Origin: Antedon mediterranea
Taxonomy: Eukaryota > Echinodermata > Crinoidea > Comatulida > Antedonidae
NCBI RefSeq assembly: GCF_964355755.1
Contig: NC_092670.1
Span: forward strand, 2,565,001 to 2,629,000
DNA length: 64,000 nt
Direction: 5' to 3'
Position numbers and translations under genes: made by a program. Position 1 is the first letter of the stretch. Every line of letters starts with the position of its first letter. Of this stretch, positions 34,501-49,500 are shown one piece after another. Under the pieces are notes generated by a model. The model was given only the letters and a program-made list of their open reading frames with translations. It made no database searches and was not told the DNA's origin.

Positions 34501-37500
34501 TAAAAGTTCAAAGAAAATTTAGAAATTATACTTCAAAAACATGAAACAAAATATATAAGTCCCTATCAAGGTTGTGACTGAGTTAAGAAATGTTTGAAAA
34601 ATAGAGATGTTAGGTCCCGGAAAATGCACTTCTTGTACTTCGAAATATGACCAGCTTTATTGTTGGGGCTGAGCTAAGAAACTGTTTAAAACTAGAGCTG
34701 CAGGTCTTCAAAAAATTGCATTTCATACTTCCGAAACATCAGGCATAGATGCTTAAAAAACGCAAGCGTAGACCTTTTTCAGTCGGGGGAAATAAGTTTA
34801 TTCCTCCCAAGTGTATGCGTGCGTACCATCTGGACTTCCGAGTGGTGAGAAATTCATGACATACAGGACATTGAAAATGTAATAACTTAGCTATAATAAG
34901 ATGTTGGCTAAGCGAAAATGGCATGTTTTTTTGTTTAGTAATGGATGAAAAATTTATTTTAGGTGCCCCACGGTACAGAATGTTACTTGTAAATTAAAAA
35001 AATTTTGCTGTAGTGTAGCGTACGTCGACGCAGTACACGACGTAACCGTCAGTAAACTTCGCCTGGAAAATAACTACAGTACACATTTTGGTCCCTGGAT
35101 GGAACATGATATCACGCGTCTCGACCCAACGTTGAACGATTCGTACAAAGGGATACCGCCAGACAAGTGCGAACCTAGCTATTGTTTAGTAGTAAGTTAG
35201 ATCGCTGGCAATAATGAGTGCATATAAAGTGCATAATATCACTCTGACGTACTCTCTCACGGTCAATGAAACGTCGCGGTTTTCTAGGCGCTGAAGCTAG
35301 CTACGAAGTGAACGCGAACGCTTTTTACTGTATATTATATTCCCCGACAAAAAGTACCCGTGTTTCCTTCGGTAACCGTCGGTAAACTTCGCCTGGAAAA
35401 TAACTACATTACACATTTTGGTCCCTGGATGGAACTTGATATCACGCGTCTCGACCCAACGTTGAACGATTCGTACAAAGGGATACCGCCAGACAAGTGC
35501 GTACCTAGCTAATGTTTAGTAGTAAGTTAGATCGCTGGCAATAAATGAATGCATAAAAGTGCATAATAGCCCTCTGACGTACTCTCACGGTCAATGGAAC
35601 GTCGTGGTTTTCTAGGCGCTGAAGCTATATGAAGTGAACGCGAACGTTTTTTACTGTATATTATATTCCCCGACAAAAAGTACCCCTGTTCCCCGACGGG
35701 GGGGCTAGGCTCCCCGACGAGGGGGCTGGAGCCCCCGTAGCCCCCCCGCTGGCGCCACCACTGACCCCAGCCACTGTATCTCGAGCTGGTATTCTCTACA
35801 TCAATGCCTCTGATCTCGGCTGGAATCCGTAAGACTTGTTGCATATACATCTTTGATAGCTAGTGCTTTGAAGTGTACAAAAATAATAGTATATATTGAA
35901 GTAGCTATTGTAAAAAAATTCACACTTCTTTTTTTCTTCAGCGTTGTTACAAGCTGGATAGACACAAGAGAAGTGCAGTCAGAGAGAGCAAACCTTACCA
36001 TTTTGTTTGACAAGTACTTACCTGCAATGCTAGAAACCATGCGTGTGCGATTTAAGAAGATTATTCCTATTCCAGGTAACCACACAGATTACTCGCTCTC
36101 ATTAGTGATTTTATTTTCAAATACAATTTTGCATTTTGAGAAAGAGCTGAATAATATTAATTGCGTTCTTCACTGACCCACAGCACCCATAAATATTATT
36201 GATCATGTCAAGATTGTTCTACTGCAGTTATTGAACTACTTCTTGTGTTCATGAAAAGAGATACATTGTCAGTCTTATTTTTTTATCACACTATTTTTAT
36301 CCTTTCAGAACAAAGTATGGTACAAATGTTATGCTACCTTCTAGAATGCCTGCTAACACCTGAAAACACACCTCCAGACTGTCCAAAAGAACTTTACGAA
36401 CTTTACTTTGTGTTTGCTTCCATCTGGGCGTTTGGTGGTGCCATGTTCCAAGATCAGCTGGTAGACTATCGGGTAGAGTTCAGCAAGTGGTGGGTCACTG
36501 AGTTCAAGACCATTAAATTCCCCAGCCAGGGAACTGTCTTTGATTATTACATCGATCGGGATTCCAAAAAGTTCTTGCACTGGTCTGAAAGAGTTCCAGT
36601 CTTTGAGCTTGATCAGGAGATGCCCCTACAGGTAACGGTCCGCTTTTCTCATACAGCATACTATTCATTTCATGTTAGACCATCGTCTAAAAATATTTGG
36701 AAAGTCGGCTTTGTTTAGTAATAATAAATGTGTTATGTATGTATCAATACTTCTGCTCATGTACCATTGCCTACATGATTTGCGTACATGATTAGTACAA
36801 ACTTAATAGAAAGTTTAGGCAGGAAAAAATAAATGCGTTACCATTGCCTCATTTGGCTCTATTTGCCACACTAAAAACTTCAAACTCTACATTAAACTTA
36901 TCTCATTTCAAATTGTTAGGCTGTCCTTGTGCACACAGCAGAAACAACACGTGTACGGTTCTTCGTTGATCTGTTAATGGCCAATGGCCGTCCAGTCATG
37001 CTAGTTGGTAATGCCGGTCTTGGTAAGAGCGTACTTGTTGGCGATAAACTAAACTCACTGTCTGAAGACTACATGGTTGCTAATGTACCATTCAATTACT
37101 ACACAACCTCTGAAATGTTGCAACGTAATTAAGTTTCATTTAACATTTCATTCCTTCTTTATTCTGCAGGCACTTTCAGTACTAGTGCACTGATTTTTAA
37201 AGTGGTTCAGTAATTGGAAATATTATAACAAACATGATAAAGTAAAGACAAAATCAAAATTATAAATAGAGAAAATATACACTAAAAATGGAAATCAATT
37301 TTAGAAAAGAAAACTTAAATTTCTCTACGAATGTTTGTGAGATGAGAATAAAATCATTATTTTTATTCTAGTCAACATTAAACATTGTTACTTGATGAAG
37401 AGAAAAGTCGATTACAATGTATGTTGTCCATGGTTTTGTATTCATTATGTCACACAATGCAAGCACGAAAGACTTAACTTAATTGTCATTTATAATTAGG

Positions 37501-40500
37501 TGTTTTGGAGAAACCATTGGAGAAGAAAGCTGGACGTAACTATGGTCCTCCAGGAACTAAGAAGCTTGTCTACTTCATTGATGACATGAACATGCCAGAG
37601 GTAACTTTTTATTTTATTTAACGTTTAAAATCCTAATTATTGGCTAATCACCAAAATATAATATTTTATGTTTATTCTCTAATATAACTATCTGCAGTTA
37701 TTGTTAATGTTATTATATATTCAGGCAAAAGATTTTACAAAATATAATACAAATTAATCAAACACGATACAAGGAGAAAATATAAAATCAATCGCTATAA
37801 ATGAAATACAAAATCTTAATAAACAGGTTGATACGTATGGCACAGTACAACCCCATACTTTGATACGTCAGCACATGGATTACAGACATTGGTATGACAG
37901 AGTAAAGCTAAGTCTGAAAGAGATCCACAACTGTCAATACATCTCTTGCATGAACCCAACATCTGGAAGCTTCACCATCAATTCCAGACTTCAGCGACAC
38001 TTCTGTGTGTTTGCTCTTAGCTTCCCTGGTCACGATGCTCTCACCACTATATACAACAGTATCTTCAGCCAACATCTGAGCCTGACAGGGTGTACCACTA
38101 ACATTCAGAAGATGAGTCTTACAGTCGTGACGGCAGCTCTTGATCTGCACAAGAAGATCACCAGTGCCTTCCTACCAACAGCCGTCAAGTTTCATTACAT
38201 CTTTAATCTTAGAGATCTCTCAAACATCTTTCAGGTATTCAATTTGTTCTTTTACGTTCATTTTTTTTTTGTCAATAGTTTTGTATGCTGTAAACAGCCT
38301 TAAAAACACTGTATAGTGACTATGTTTTTTCTCTTTTGGAATATTGCTATATTATTTCAGCATTTATTAGGCTCAGTCTACACTATCAAACTTGTTTGAC
38401 TAAAAAAGTGTGATGTGCCCAAATTTGGTAGTGATATGCTTAAATATGGTAGTGATACAACATCATCATGTCCATCTTTTTGTCACATAAAGTTTGATAG
38501 TGTAGACAGAGCTTTATATTTGTTTTTTAAGTCATATAAGATCAGAATAATTAACATGACCATTATTATATTTTGTTATTTGTTTCATTTTGCATATATT
38601 TAGGGTTTGTTATTCTCTAGTCCTGAGTGCCTGAAGACGCCAAGTGATCTTATTCGTCTTTGGATGCATGAGTCAGATCGTGTGTATGGCGACAAAATGA
38701 TTGATGAGAAAGACATTGAAACATTCCAGAAAACATTAGTAGATTTTGGCAAAAAGTACTTTGAGGTTAGTATTCAAATTAAATAAATACCAAGAATTTT
38801 TAATTTTAGAAACAATAATTATTTAAAGACATTTTAAACAATTATTTTAAACATATAGGAACTACATTTCGTTTTTGATTTCAATGTTTTTTATGTTTTT
38901 TTCTGGTGAGACACCTAAATCAGCAACAGAAGCTTATGTGGGGTTTTTGTCACCCCTTGGCACATTAAGCTATTTTTTGTTGTGTGATTGACATTGGCTT
39001 AATTACTATCTTACTACACAATTCAAGCTCGTAGCCAGGATTTTTATAGGGGATTCATTTTTTAACAAAATGGGAAAAATTTTCACAATTTAGGCTTGTT
39101 AGGCCTATTTACTATTATTTCTGCTGCTGATCTCTAATTGAAAAGGGCACTTCAGGCAAAAAGTGGGTTCGTTCGTTATTATTGGTAATACAGTATGTTA
39201 TATAATTTATGTTTTCTTATCATTTTAATATTTTTCTTTTAGGATGTTGATGAAGAAACTTTTACAAAAAAGCCAAACATCTTCTGCCATTTTGCGTCAG
39301 GAATTGGGGATCCAAAATACCTTGGTGTTGCTGGCTGGGAAGAGCTTAGCAAGATCCTTATGGAAGCACTGGATAGCTACAATGAAATCAATGCTGTCAT
39401 GAACCTTGTGCTGTTTGAAGATGCCATGCAGCATGTGTAATGTGTATTTTAAATAATGTATCTCTGTTGAGTAGAAGGCCTGTGTTTTAATAGTCAAATA
39501 CAACAAATAAAATATTCTTTTAGATAAAATTCAGTACATATTGTAGTAAAAAAATTAAAATAGAGTGACTCTGAAAGAAATGTTGGTATATGGCATAATT
39601 CTTCTTTTGGAAACACATGGTGTACCGCAAACATAACTACATCCATGGCGTAATTGCTGAATTTTTATTTTTTAGCTGTCGTATCAATCGTATACTGGAG
39701 TCTCCTCGTGGCAACGCTCTGCTGGTTGGTGTTGGTGGCAGTGGTAAGCAGAGTTTGGCTCGTCTTGCAGCGTACATCAGTAGTTTAGATGTTTTCCAGA
39801 TTACACTGAAGAAAGGTTATGGAATACCTGATCTTAAGGTAAATTTTACTAATTTTTAATTATTAATTATTAATTAACACTGGGGTACAATTCTGCTCTA
39901 ATTTAATGGTGACACACATAAACGCGACTACCAATTAAAGTGACCACCAAACAAAAACAGGATAAAAACAAAAGCACATCATTTTTTGAAACAAAAAGAT
40001 TATTATTTATTTTGATCATTTCCAGGTAAATCAAACCTTACAATTAACACCTGTAGTGGTGTAGTTATGTGAATTATAATTATAACATATTATGTTGATC
40101 GTTTCAGGTTGACTTGGCTGCCCAATGTCTGAAAGCTGGTATGAAAGGAGTTGGCACCATGTTCTTGATGACAGATGCACAGGTAGCAGATGAGATCTTC
40201 TTGGTCTTGATCAACGATCTCTTGGCATCTGGTGAGATTCCAGACCTGTTTCCAGATGATGAAGTTGAGAATATCATTGGTGGTGTAAGGAATGAAGTGA
40301 AGTCTACTGGTTTGCAAGACACAAGAGAAAACTGCTGGAAGTTCTTCATTGAGAGGCTCAGAAAGCAATTGAAAGTAAGATGAGAGAAGATAGATTACAC
40401 ATGTCTGGTTCTTTTACATCAACTAATTATGGCCAAGTTATTACGATAATAAGGATAATATGAATATGTCAGAATGTGTAATATCATTTATTTTTCTTTT

Positions 40501-43500
40501 TGTAGGTTGTGTTGTGCTTTTCACCCGTTGGTAACACTCTTCGTGTTAGAAGCCGTAAGTTCCCTGCAGTTGTCAACTCCACATGTATCGATTGGTTCCA
40601 TGAGTGGCCAGAAGAGGCTCTGGTATCTGTCAGTCAGAGATTCCTTGAAGAAATTGAGTTACTACCGGTAAGTAAGAAAGTCTCTTTCCTCAATAAAACA
40701 TGTTTGTGACACAAAAAAACTGTAGAGTGTCCCAACATCAGTGATTAGCATCAAAGTTTTTTAATTTAGACCTAAAATGAATTAATAAATATATATAAAA
40801 CGTATGAAACCGTACTGAGTATGATCAACTAGACGCGAACTAGCCACCCATTCATAGAAGTAGTCTTTCTGTATGGTGACTGTAGACTGGACCTGACTTA
40901 AACTTTTAGCTGATCATTATATTAAAATAATAAATATAATGTTGTTGTTTTTGATGTGATATATGATGTCATTTATTGATATGTTTTCTTCAGAGAGATA
41001 TCAAATTATCAGTGGCACAGTTCATGTCGTATGTACACACGAGCGTAAACGAGACAAGCAAAATGTACCTGCAGAATGAGAGACGGTATAACTACACAAC
41101 ACCTAAGAGTTTCCTTGAACAGATAAAGTTGTACCAGAGTTTACTGACGGTCAAGAGTCTTGAACTGACTGCCAAGATGGAACGTCTGGAAAATGGCTTA
41201 ACCAAACTACAGAGTACAGCACAGCAGGTATTTTACTTGTTTAATTTGGCTTGCAAGCTTCTTTCTCTTAAGATGAAGAACATGCCATTTCCCATCTGTG
41301 ATTCCAGTTTTTTTAGTATTTGAGCTCTTTTTTTAAAATGAGAGATAAAAGGGAATATTGTATTTTCGTAATTTATACTAGTTCTTTAATTAATTGTCAA
41401 TTAGGTGGATGACCTGAAAGCCAAGTTAGCCTCTCAAGAAGTTGAACTTACTCAGAAGAATGAGGATGCTGACAAACTAATCCAGGTAGTTGGTATTGAG
41501 ACAGAGAAGGTGAGCAAAGAAAAGGTGATGGCAGCTGAGGAAGAGAAGAAGGTAGCAGTGATTGCGGAGGAAGTCGGCAAGAAAGCTAAAGAATGTGAAA
41601 CTGATCTTGCCAAAGCGGAACCTGCCCTCATTGCAGCACAAGAGGCTCTTAACACCCTCAATAAGGTACATTGACTGAATCTTGTTTCTGTGTTAGAAAG
41701 AGCTTTTATATTTGATTTATTCAATTTTGGCACAACAAATATTACAGAAAAATACAAAAATATATCCAATGTAAGCAAAACACATAGGATTGCCAAAAGT
41801 GAACTTAATCGTGTTAGAAGACAGAAATACAAATACATATAAAATATATTAGAATGGCAGTATCCATCAATAATCATCCTTTGTCTATTTTTAGAACAAC
41901 CTCACTGAGCTGAAGTCTTTTGCTACACCCCCATCAGCTGTACTTATGGTCACAGCAGCTGTTATGTGTCTCCTCGCTCCAAATGGCAAAGTACCAAAAG
42001 ACCGTGGCTGGAAAGCCGCTAAATCCATGATGCAAAAGGTAAAATATTTTTTTCACTAAAAAACATGATAATTATATTGTGAGGGGTTTGTGGTTGTAGA
42101 TTTGAAAATAATATATAAACAGTTTTCCTTCAATAATAAATCTAACTTCTTTAATTATTATTTTCTCTCTTGGATTCTTAAGTATGGAGAAGTATGTTCT
42201 TACATTCTTTAAAAGCTTTTTTCTTCATTCATTTCTTTCTACAATTTTATTGCACATTTTTTGCTACTGTACTTTTCAGTAAAGTTACACATTTCACTAT
42301 GTGGTTTGATTGATTTATATTTTTAATATATATTTACAATTCTGAACCGATTGAAGCTCCAGTGCGTTTGCGTGTGGCATTTCAATTAAACAATTCATAC
42401 AATTGTCTTGACTTGTTTTGAACAAATAAACTTTCCTTTTAAAGCATTTAATAATTCAGATCTGTGTATTTTTCACATGTTGGGTTGTATTAGGTATCCC
42501 AATGAAAAAATTCAGATTAATTTTTTTACCTTTTCTTTCAGTTAACCATAAAGAACTTAATGTAATTAGCATTTTGCAATTTAAATGATTGAAATCCGAT
42601 TACCCGTTCTAAAGTTATGGTTATTTAAAGTGTTAAAAAATATACGATTTTTTGCCTAAAAATTGTGTTTTTTGCAGTTAAAATTGGAAGCATTTTTAAA
42701 AGGTTATATAACTTTTACAATAATTAGTTAAAAGTTTTGAATTTTGTTAAACCTATAGATATCACAGAGTTGTACAACTCTATTTTTTTTGGAGCCTCAA
42801 CGAAACCTATTTTTAAAATTATTGGTCCGCGAAGTGGTAGGAAAGCATTTAGCGCCCATTTTTGCTGGAATTCCCTAAAAAAATGAAAAAACTGCAATTT
42901 TTCAATGATCTGTAACTTTTGAACTACTGTGCTAATTCATTTAATTTTTTTTGTACTCGTTAGAATGTAGTGTATTTGTATATATCCAAAGATGTTAAAT
43001 TTTACTGGCTTTTTATGTAAAATTTTGAATCCAATAAAAATTATTCAGTTGATTTGGTTACTTAATATTTTTTCACGATATTTTTTTACTGTATAATTGT
43101 ATCACTATTATTATTATCATCACCATATGTTTTTCGCTTTTCGCTTATTCCAGATCCTGTTTGAATTGTCTGCCTTCAACTGTATAGTAGTTTAGAAATT
43201 AAAAACACTTTTATATACATTTAGGTTGATGGTTTCTTGGATTCTCTATTAAACTATGATAAAGAAAACATTCCTGATGGCTCATTAAAAGCTGTACAAG
43301 AGTATCTCAACAACCCTGAGTTTAAGCCTGACCTCATCAAGTCTAAATCTGCTGCTGCAGCTGGTCTCTGCTCATGGGCAGTAAACATTGTTACGTTCTA
43401 CAATGTGTTCTGCGATGTGGAACCAAAAAGGAATGCATTGAACAAGGCTAATGCTGAGTTAACTGCTGCGCAAGACAAACTGGCTATTATCACGGCTAAG

Positions 43501-46500
43501 ATTGCTGTAAGTTTGATATATTCTTTATTCCCACAACCAACAGTGCAAAGCAACAATGACAGGCTAAACAAAATATACACACTTAAAAACACAATTAAGG
43601 TAAAACTTATATAATAATCATCACGAACGCTGAACATCATGCGACATAGCGCACTTAACAACAATCAGAGCGATTATTAACCAAAGTGTACATAGACTTA
43701 TTTATTTTTTATTTTCGTATCATTTTCTATAATATCATTCAACATACAATATCATCATTTTGTTATAAAAGTCTTTAAAATTGCTGTAACATTTGATCAG
43801 AAATATTATACTATAATATCAAAGTTTGTAAATCCACTATTTTTATCCAACACCCAACAAGTATCAATATTAAGTTTTTAAATGTTAGATGATTCAGTAC
43901 ATCTTAATAATAACAAGCATTGTAATTATCATTTAATGTTAGGAATTGGATGCTAACTTGGCTAAATTAACAGCTGATTTTGAGGAAGCAACATCCGCCA
44001 AGTTGAAGTGCCAGCAAGAAGCAGAGTCCACTGCTAGAACCATCACGTTAGCTAACAGGCTTGTTGGTGGCCTAGCCTCTGAAAATGTCCGTTGGGCTGA
44101 GGCTGTAGCAGGATTTAAAGAGCAGGAAAAAACTCTTCGTAAGTAATTAAATTAACTTTCCCCATTTTTGTTTAACCCTCTCACTCTCCCTTTTGTAATT
44201 GGTTTATCTTGTTGGAGCTTGTCTTGTTATATTATATTTCCAGTCTTTGCTTACATTTCACGTTTCTTTTCAATTTTAATAAAAATATTCATTTATGAGT
44301 AAAACATCATTCTTTCATCTAACTTGTTAATCTTGTTTCTTTTTCCAGCTGGTGATGTGCTGTTGACAACCGGCTTTGTGTCGTACATGGGATGTTTCAG
44401 TAAATCTTACCGTATTGATCTCATTGAGAAGATGTGGTTGCCATTCCTAAAGAGCCAAAAGGTATGTGCTATGTACAAAAGATATTGACAGTATAGTTTA
44501 TAATATGTGCATGAAGGGGCACCATTTTAAAAAGTGAGCACCTGTGACCTAAGGTCTACAAAAAATTCATATTTGCTATCTTTCAGTAACATTTAACTAA
44601 ATGTCTGTCTTTCAAAAAATAAAAATGTATTAAATATAATATTACTAATACTACTAACTAACAATTATATATATTATTTATTCTAGGTTCCTATTCCAAT
44701 AACTGAAGGGATAGATCCATTGTCACTTCTTACAGACGATGCTGCTGTTGCTCTTTGGAACAACGAAGGTCTGCCAAGTGATCGCATGTCAACAGAAAAC
44801 GCAACCATTTTGACCAACTGTGAACGCTGGCCTTTAATGGTTGACCCACAGCTACAGGGTATCAAATGGATAAAGAGCAAGTACGGAGACGGTCTACGAG
44901 TCGTGCGACTTGGTCAGCGTGGTTATCTGGACACGATTGAGCAAGGAATATCGAATGGAGATACGGTGCTGATTGAGAATATGATGGAGAGTGTGGATCC
45001 TGTACTGGATCCTCTATTGGGAAGAAATACTATCAAGAAAGGAAGGTAAGAGATTTATCAAGAAATCAATATAAAATGTTTTTAGATTAACGTTATTCCT
45101 GTCAAACCAATTACTTTATTATATAAATAAACGTGTTAGTCTCATCAGAAATAGATAATACATCATCACCTTGCAGCATCTTCATTCCAGTTTGGATAAT
45201 ACCAACAGCTAAAAAAGGAGAATCTTGTAGAAGGAAAGAGTTGCACTGAAATATAAAAAAATACTTTATTTGTTTATAAATTATAGATACATCAAGATTG
45301 GTGACAAAGAGGTTGAGTACAACCCAGAGTTCCGTCTAATCTTACAGACTAAGCTAGCTAATCCTCATTACAAACCAGAGATGCAAGCCCAAACAACACT
45401 GATCAACTTCACTGTCACCAGAGACGGTCTTGAAGACCAGTTGTTGGCACAGGTTGTTGCGCAAGAAAGACCAGATCTTGAAGCTCTTAAGGTATAAGAA
45501 CACTGGTTGAAAATAATTCAGCTTACTTGTAGTACTCAAACCAACTGACACAATCTCAAATACTTTGTTAGAGATAGTCTAGAAAATTTGCTATTGTCAT
45601 TCTATAAAGAATTTGAGAAGAATAATATTATAAATATTGATGCTTTCTACTGCATAGTAAACCTTGAATGAACCTGTTAGAGCCAGTCTAGTATCAAACC
45701 AAACCTTACAGTTAAATATGTCTCAAGGTGCAAGGTATATGGTTTCACCCATCACATCTAATGACACAGGACAAACACACACAGTTGATTGATGTATTTT
45801 TTCTCCAAATTGTTAGTTGGATTTGACGAAGCAACAGAACGACTTCAAGATTGTCCTCAAAGAGCTTGAAGACAATCTCCTCTCCCGACTGTCATCTGCA
45901 GAAGGCAACTTCCTTGGTGATACAGCTCTAGTGGAGAATCTGGAAACAACCAAACGAACTGCAGCGGAGATTGAGGTGAAGGTGACGGAAGCGAAAACAA
46001 CAGAAGTGCAAATCAACGAAGCAAGAGAACACTACAGACCTGCTGCTGCAAGAGCATCTCTCCTCTACTTCATTCTGAACGATCTTAACAGGATCAATCC
46101 AATGTATCAATTCTCTCTTAAGGTAATAGAATTTTGTAGTTGTTTTGTTCTATATAAGTTGGAAATTATTTACACAAAGCAAGTATCTCAAACAAGGATG
46201 TAGTGTCATATAGAAAGAATTGAATCTGTAAACCTCATAATTTGATAAGATTTATATTTTATACAGTTGAAATGTTTAAAAAAGTGTATTGAAACGTAGC
46301 ATTTTGAGGATTATTGTGTTTGTGATTATTTAGCTCATTGCTTCAATGCCAGGGTCATGAGTTCAAATCATACCAGAATCTGTCTTATCAAAGCAGCACT
46401 ACTATCCAAGACTCCTGACAACACTTACATTTTATAGTGAACTAATATCTCTGTGCATGCTTTAAGTAAAGGTCTAATTCTTTAATGTGTTCTTTCTTTC

Positions 46501-49500
46501 AGGCTTTTAATGTTGTGTTCGCACAATGCTGCATTACTATCTAAGGCTCCTGATCTCATTATTTAATTGTCTTTTTTGCAGGCTTTCAGTGTTGTGTTCG
46601 CACATGCCATCAGCAAAGCTGAGCCTGCTGAGGAAGTAAAGCAACGTGTTGGAAACCTGATTGATTTCATCACATACTCTGTGTTCATGTACACATCTCG
46701 TGGTCTCTTTGAACAAGACAAACTTATTTTCACTGCTCAAGTCGCCTTCCAGGTGTGTAGATTATGTTTTGTTTTCATCCAATTTCCCATTTATGTTTAA
46801 TCTCATGGTACCAAACCTTACTATTTCAAAGAAAAATACAAATAGTGTTTTTTTAAAACTCAATAAGGTGTTTTTTAAATGAAAGTACAGCTGTGGGCTA
46901 ATAAAACTATCTGTTGTGCCAGTTCTCGTGTTATTATGTTCTGTATCAGAAAAAATTCTGACAAAAATCCACATTTTTAATGTTCCTTGTAGCCATCACT
47001 TGTTCAACTTTTTCATATTAAAAGTAATAATGTCTTTGTAACTATAATATTATTATTTAATATAGGTGTTATTGATGAAGAAAGAGATCAACCCATTGGA
47101 GCTGGAGTTCCTGCTAAGATTCCCATCACAAATGAATGTCACCAGTCCAGTTGACTTCCTTTCAAACAACTCTTGGGGTGCAATCAAGGTATGCCACTAT
47201 ATTCTCTATTTATTTTTTGCTAATACTAATCATTTTAAGTTTATGGTGATAAAGTAGTGTTGATGGTGTAGTGTAGTATGTTACTGCCCTAATTATAATA
47301 CACAAAGAGATATTCTACTTGTAAGCGCTAACTCAATTATTGAGGATATCTTAGCCCAGGATTTTTCTTTAACATTTAATTTTACATTTTTAAGTGAAAT
47401 TTTTATTTTTGGTTCCGATCTTCTTTCGAATTGTGAAAATGCTTTATTATTTTATTATGTACAACAATTTCTTGTTAATTCTGGAAGATTCAATTGATGT
47501 TTCTGTTAGTCGTTTTAAAATGTTGTATTTGTTAATCTGAGGCGCCTTGAAGCTAAGATGGTTCCATCTTGTAAGGCGCCTCTGTGTAATATACTGAATA
47601 AAAAAAAAAAAAAAAAAAAAAAAGTAGTGTTGATGAATTTTAGGAAATCTCTTTGTAATTTTATTCACGTATTTAGTAGCAAGTTAAGATCTCTTTTTTT
47701 TCTCTCTTTTTTGTATTCATTGTATAATTGTATGTAAATCAAAATGTAAACCAAGCAATCAAATCTCATTTGCACCTCATTGTTAAAATGAATAAATAGT
47801 ATCGTATTGTACATATTTAGTTGCCTGATTTGACTTTAATCCTAATTCTCTTCAGTCCCTGTCTGGTATGGAAGAATTCCGAAACTTGGATCGTGACATT
47901 GAAGGTTCTGCAAAACGTTGGAAGAAATTTGTAGAGAGTGAATGCCCAGAGAAGGAGAAGTTCCCACAAGAATGGAAGAACAAGTCATCGCTACAGAAGC
48001 TATGTATGATGAGGGCGCTCCGACCAGACAGGATGACATACGCTGTCAGGTATGGTGTTAAGTTTTTTTAATGAAATATATCATATCTTAATTCAATTAT
48101 AAATTTACATTGTTTTATAAATTTTAATTTTTTAAAGTAATAAGTTGATATTTGATTCATTTTAGTAACTTCATTGAAGAGAAACTTGGTGCTCAGTACA
48201 CAGAAAATCGTGCTGTTGAGTTTTCCAAATCATTTGAAGAAACCGGTCCAGAAACACCTGTCTTCTTTATTCTATCCCCTGGTGTTGACCCGTTGAAGGA
48301 CGTGGAAGCGTTGGGTAAGAAGATTGGCTGGACATTTGACCAGGGTAACTTTCACAATGTGTCTTTGGGTCAAGGTCAGGAAATCGTGGCTGAACAGTGT
48401 ATGGATTTGGCAGCTAAAGAAGGCCATTGGGTCATTTTACAGGTAAGGTATCTTTATATTTGTTTCAATGCAGTTATATATTTTTTTACAGTATCTTTGA
48501 CACTGATCTGAATTTTTGGTGACAATCAGGATGTGACTGTCACATACTTATTTTGACATATTTTTACATCACTGTTATTATACACAGAACATCCATTTGG
48601 TTGCCAAATGGCTTTCGACATTAGAAAAGAAGCTGGAAGCATACAGCTATGGTAGTCATAAAGATTACAGAGTGTTCATGAGTGCTGAGCCCTCAGGCAC
48701 ACCAGAGTCGCACATCATACCTCAAGGTATATTGGAGTCTTCCATCAAGATCACAAACGAACCGCCAACTGGCATGCACGCAAATCTACATAAGGCTCTT
48801 GACAACTTTAATCAGGTAATTTTTTTTTCTCATATCTCAACATCATTATGTTTGTATAATTAAACACCCCTTGCGATTAATAAAATTGTCCAAACCAGAA
48901 TCTGCTTTACTGTACAAGCAACTTTATTTTTGTGTGTAAAAATATTATCTATAAAACAAAATAGAGAATTAAACACTTACCTGAATAAACTGACAAACAA
49001 ACTGACTAAAAAATTAGTACACCCCTTTAGGATTAATGGTTTATGCCACATTTTTATCATAAAATTATCAATTGCAGGATACACTTGAGATGTGCTCCCG
49101 TGAGGCAGAGTTCAAGAGCATTCTCTTTGCCCTCTGTTACTTCCATGCAGTCGTCGCAGAGCGTCGTAAGTTTGGACCACAGGGCTGGAACAGAGTCTAT
49201 CCATACAACACTGGAGACTTGACAATCTCTGTCAATGTACTCTATAATTATCTTGAAGCAAATGCTAAGGTTTGTAAAAATCTTTTATTGAACCTATTGT
49301 AACTGTCATATCTTTATCTAAATAAACTGATCTTTAATTGTTGTAATTCTAATTCATGATTTAATGGGTGCATTTGCTTAAAGCACTAAAAGGCAAAACA
49401 TATTTATCCTATTTTTTTTATATTTGTTTAAAGTTATTATTCAGCAATAAAGAGTAAATATGTAAGAAACTACAGTATTATTTATATTACTAAGAAACTA

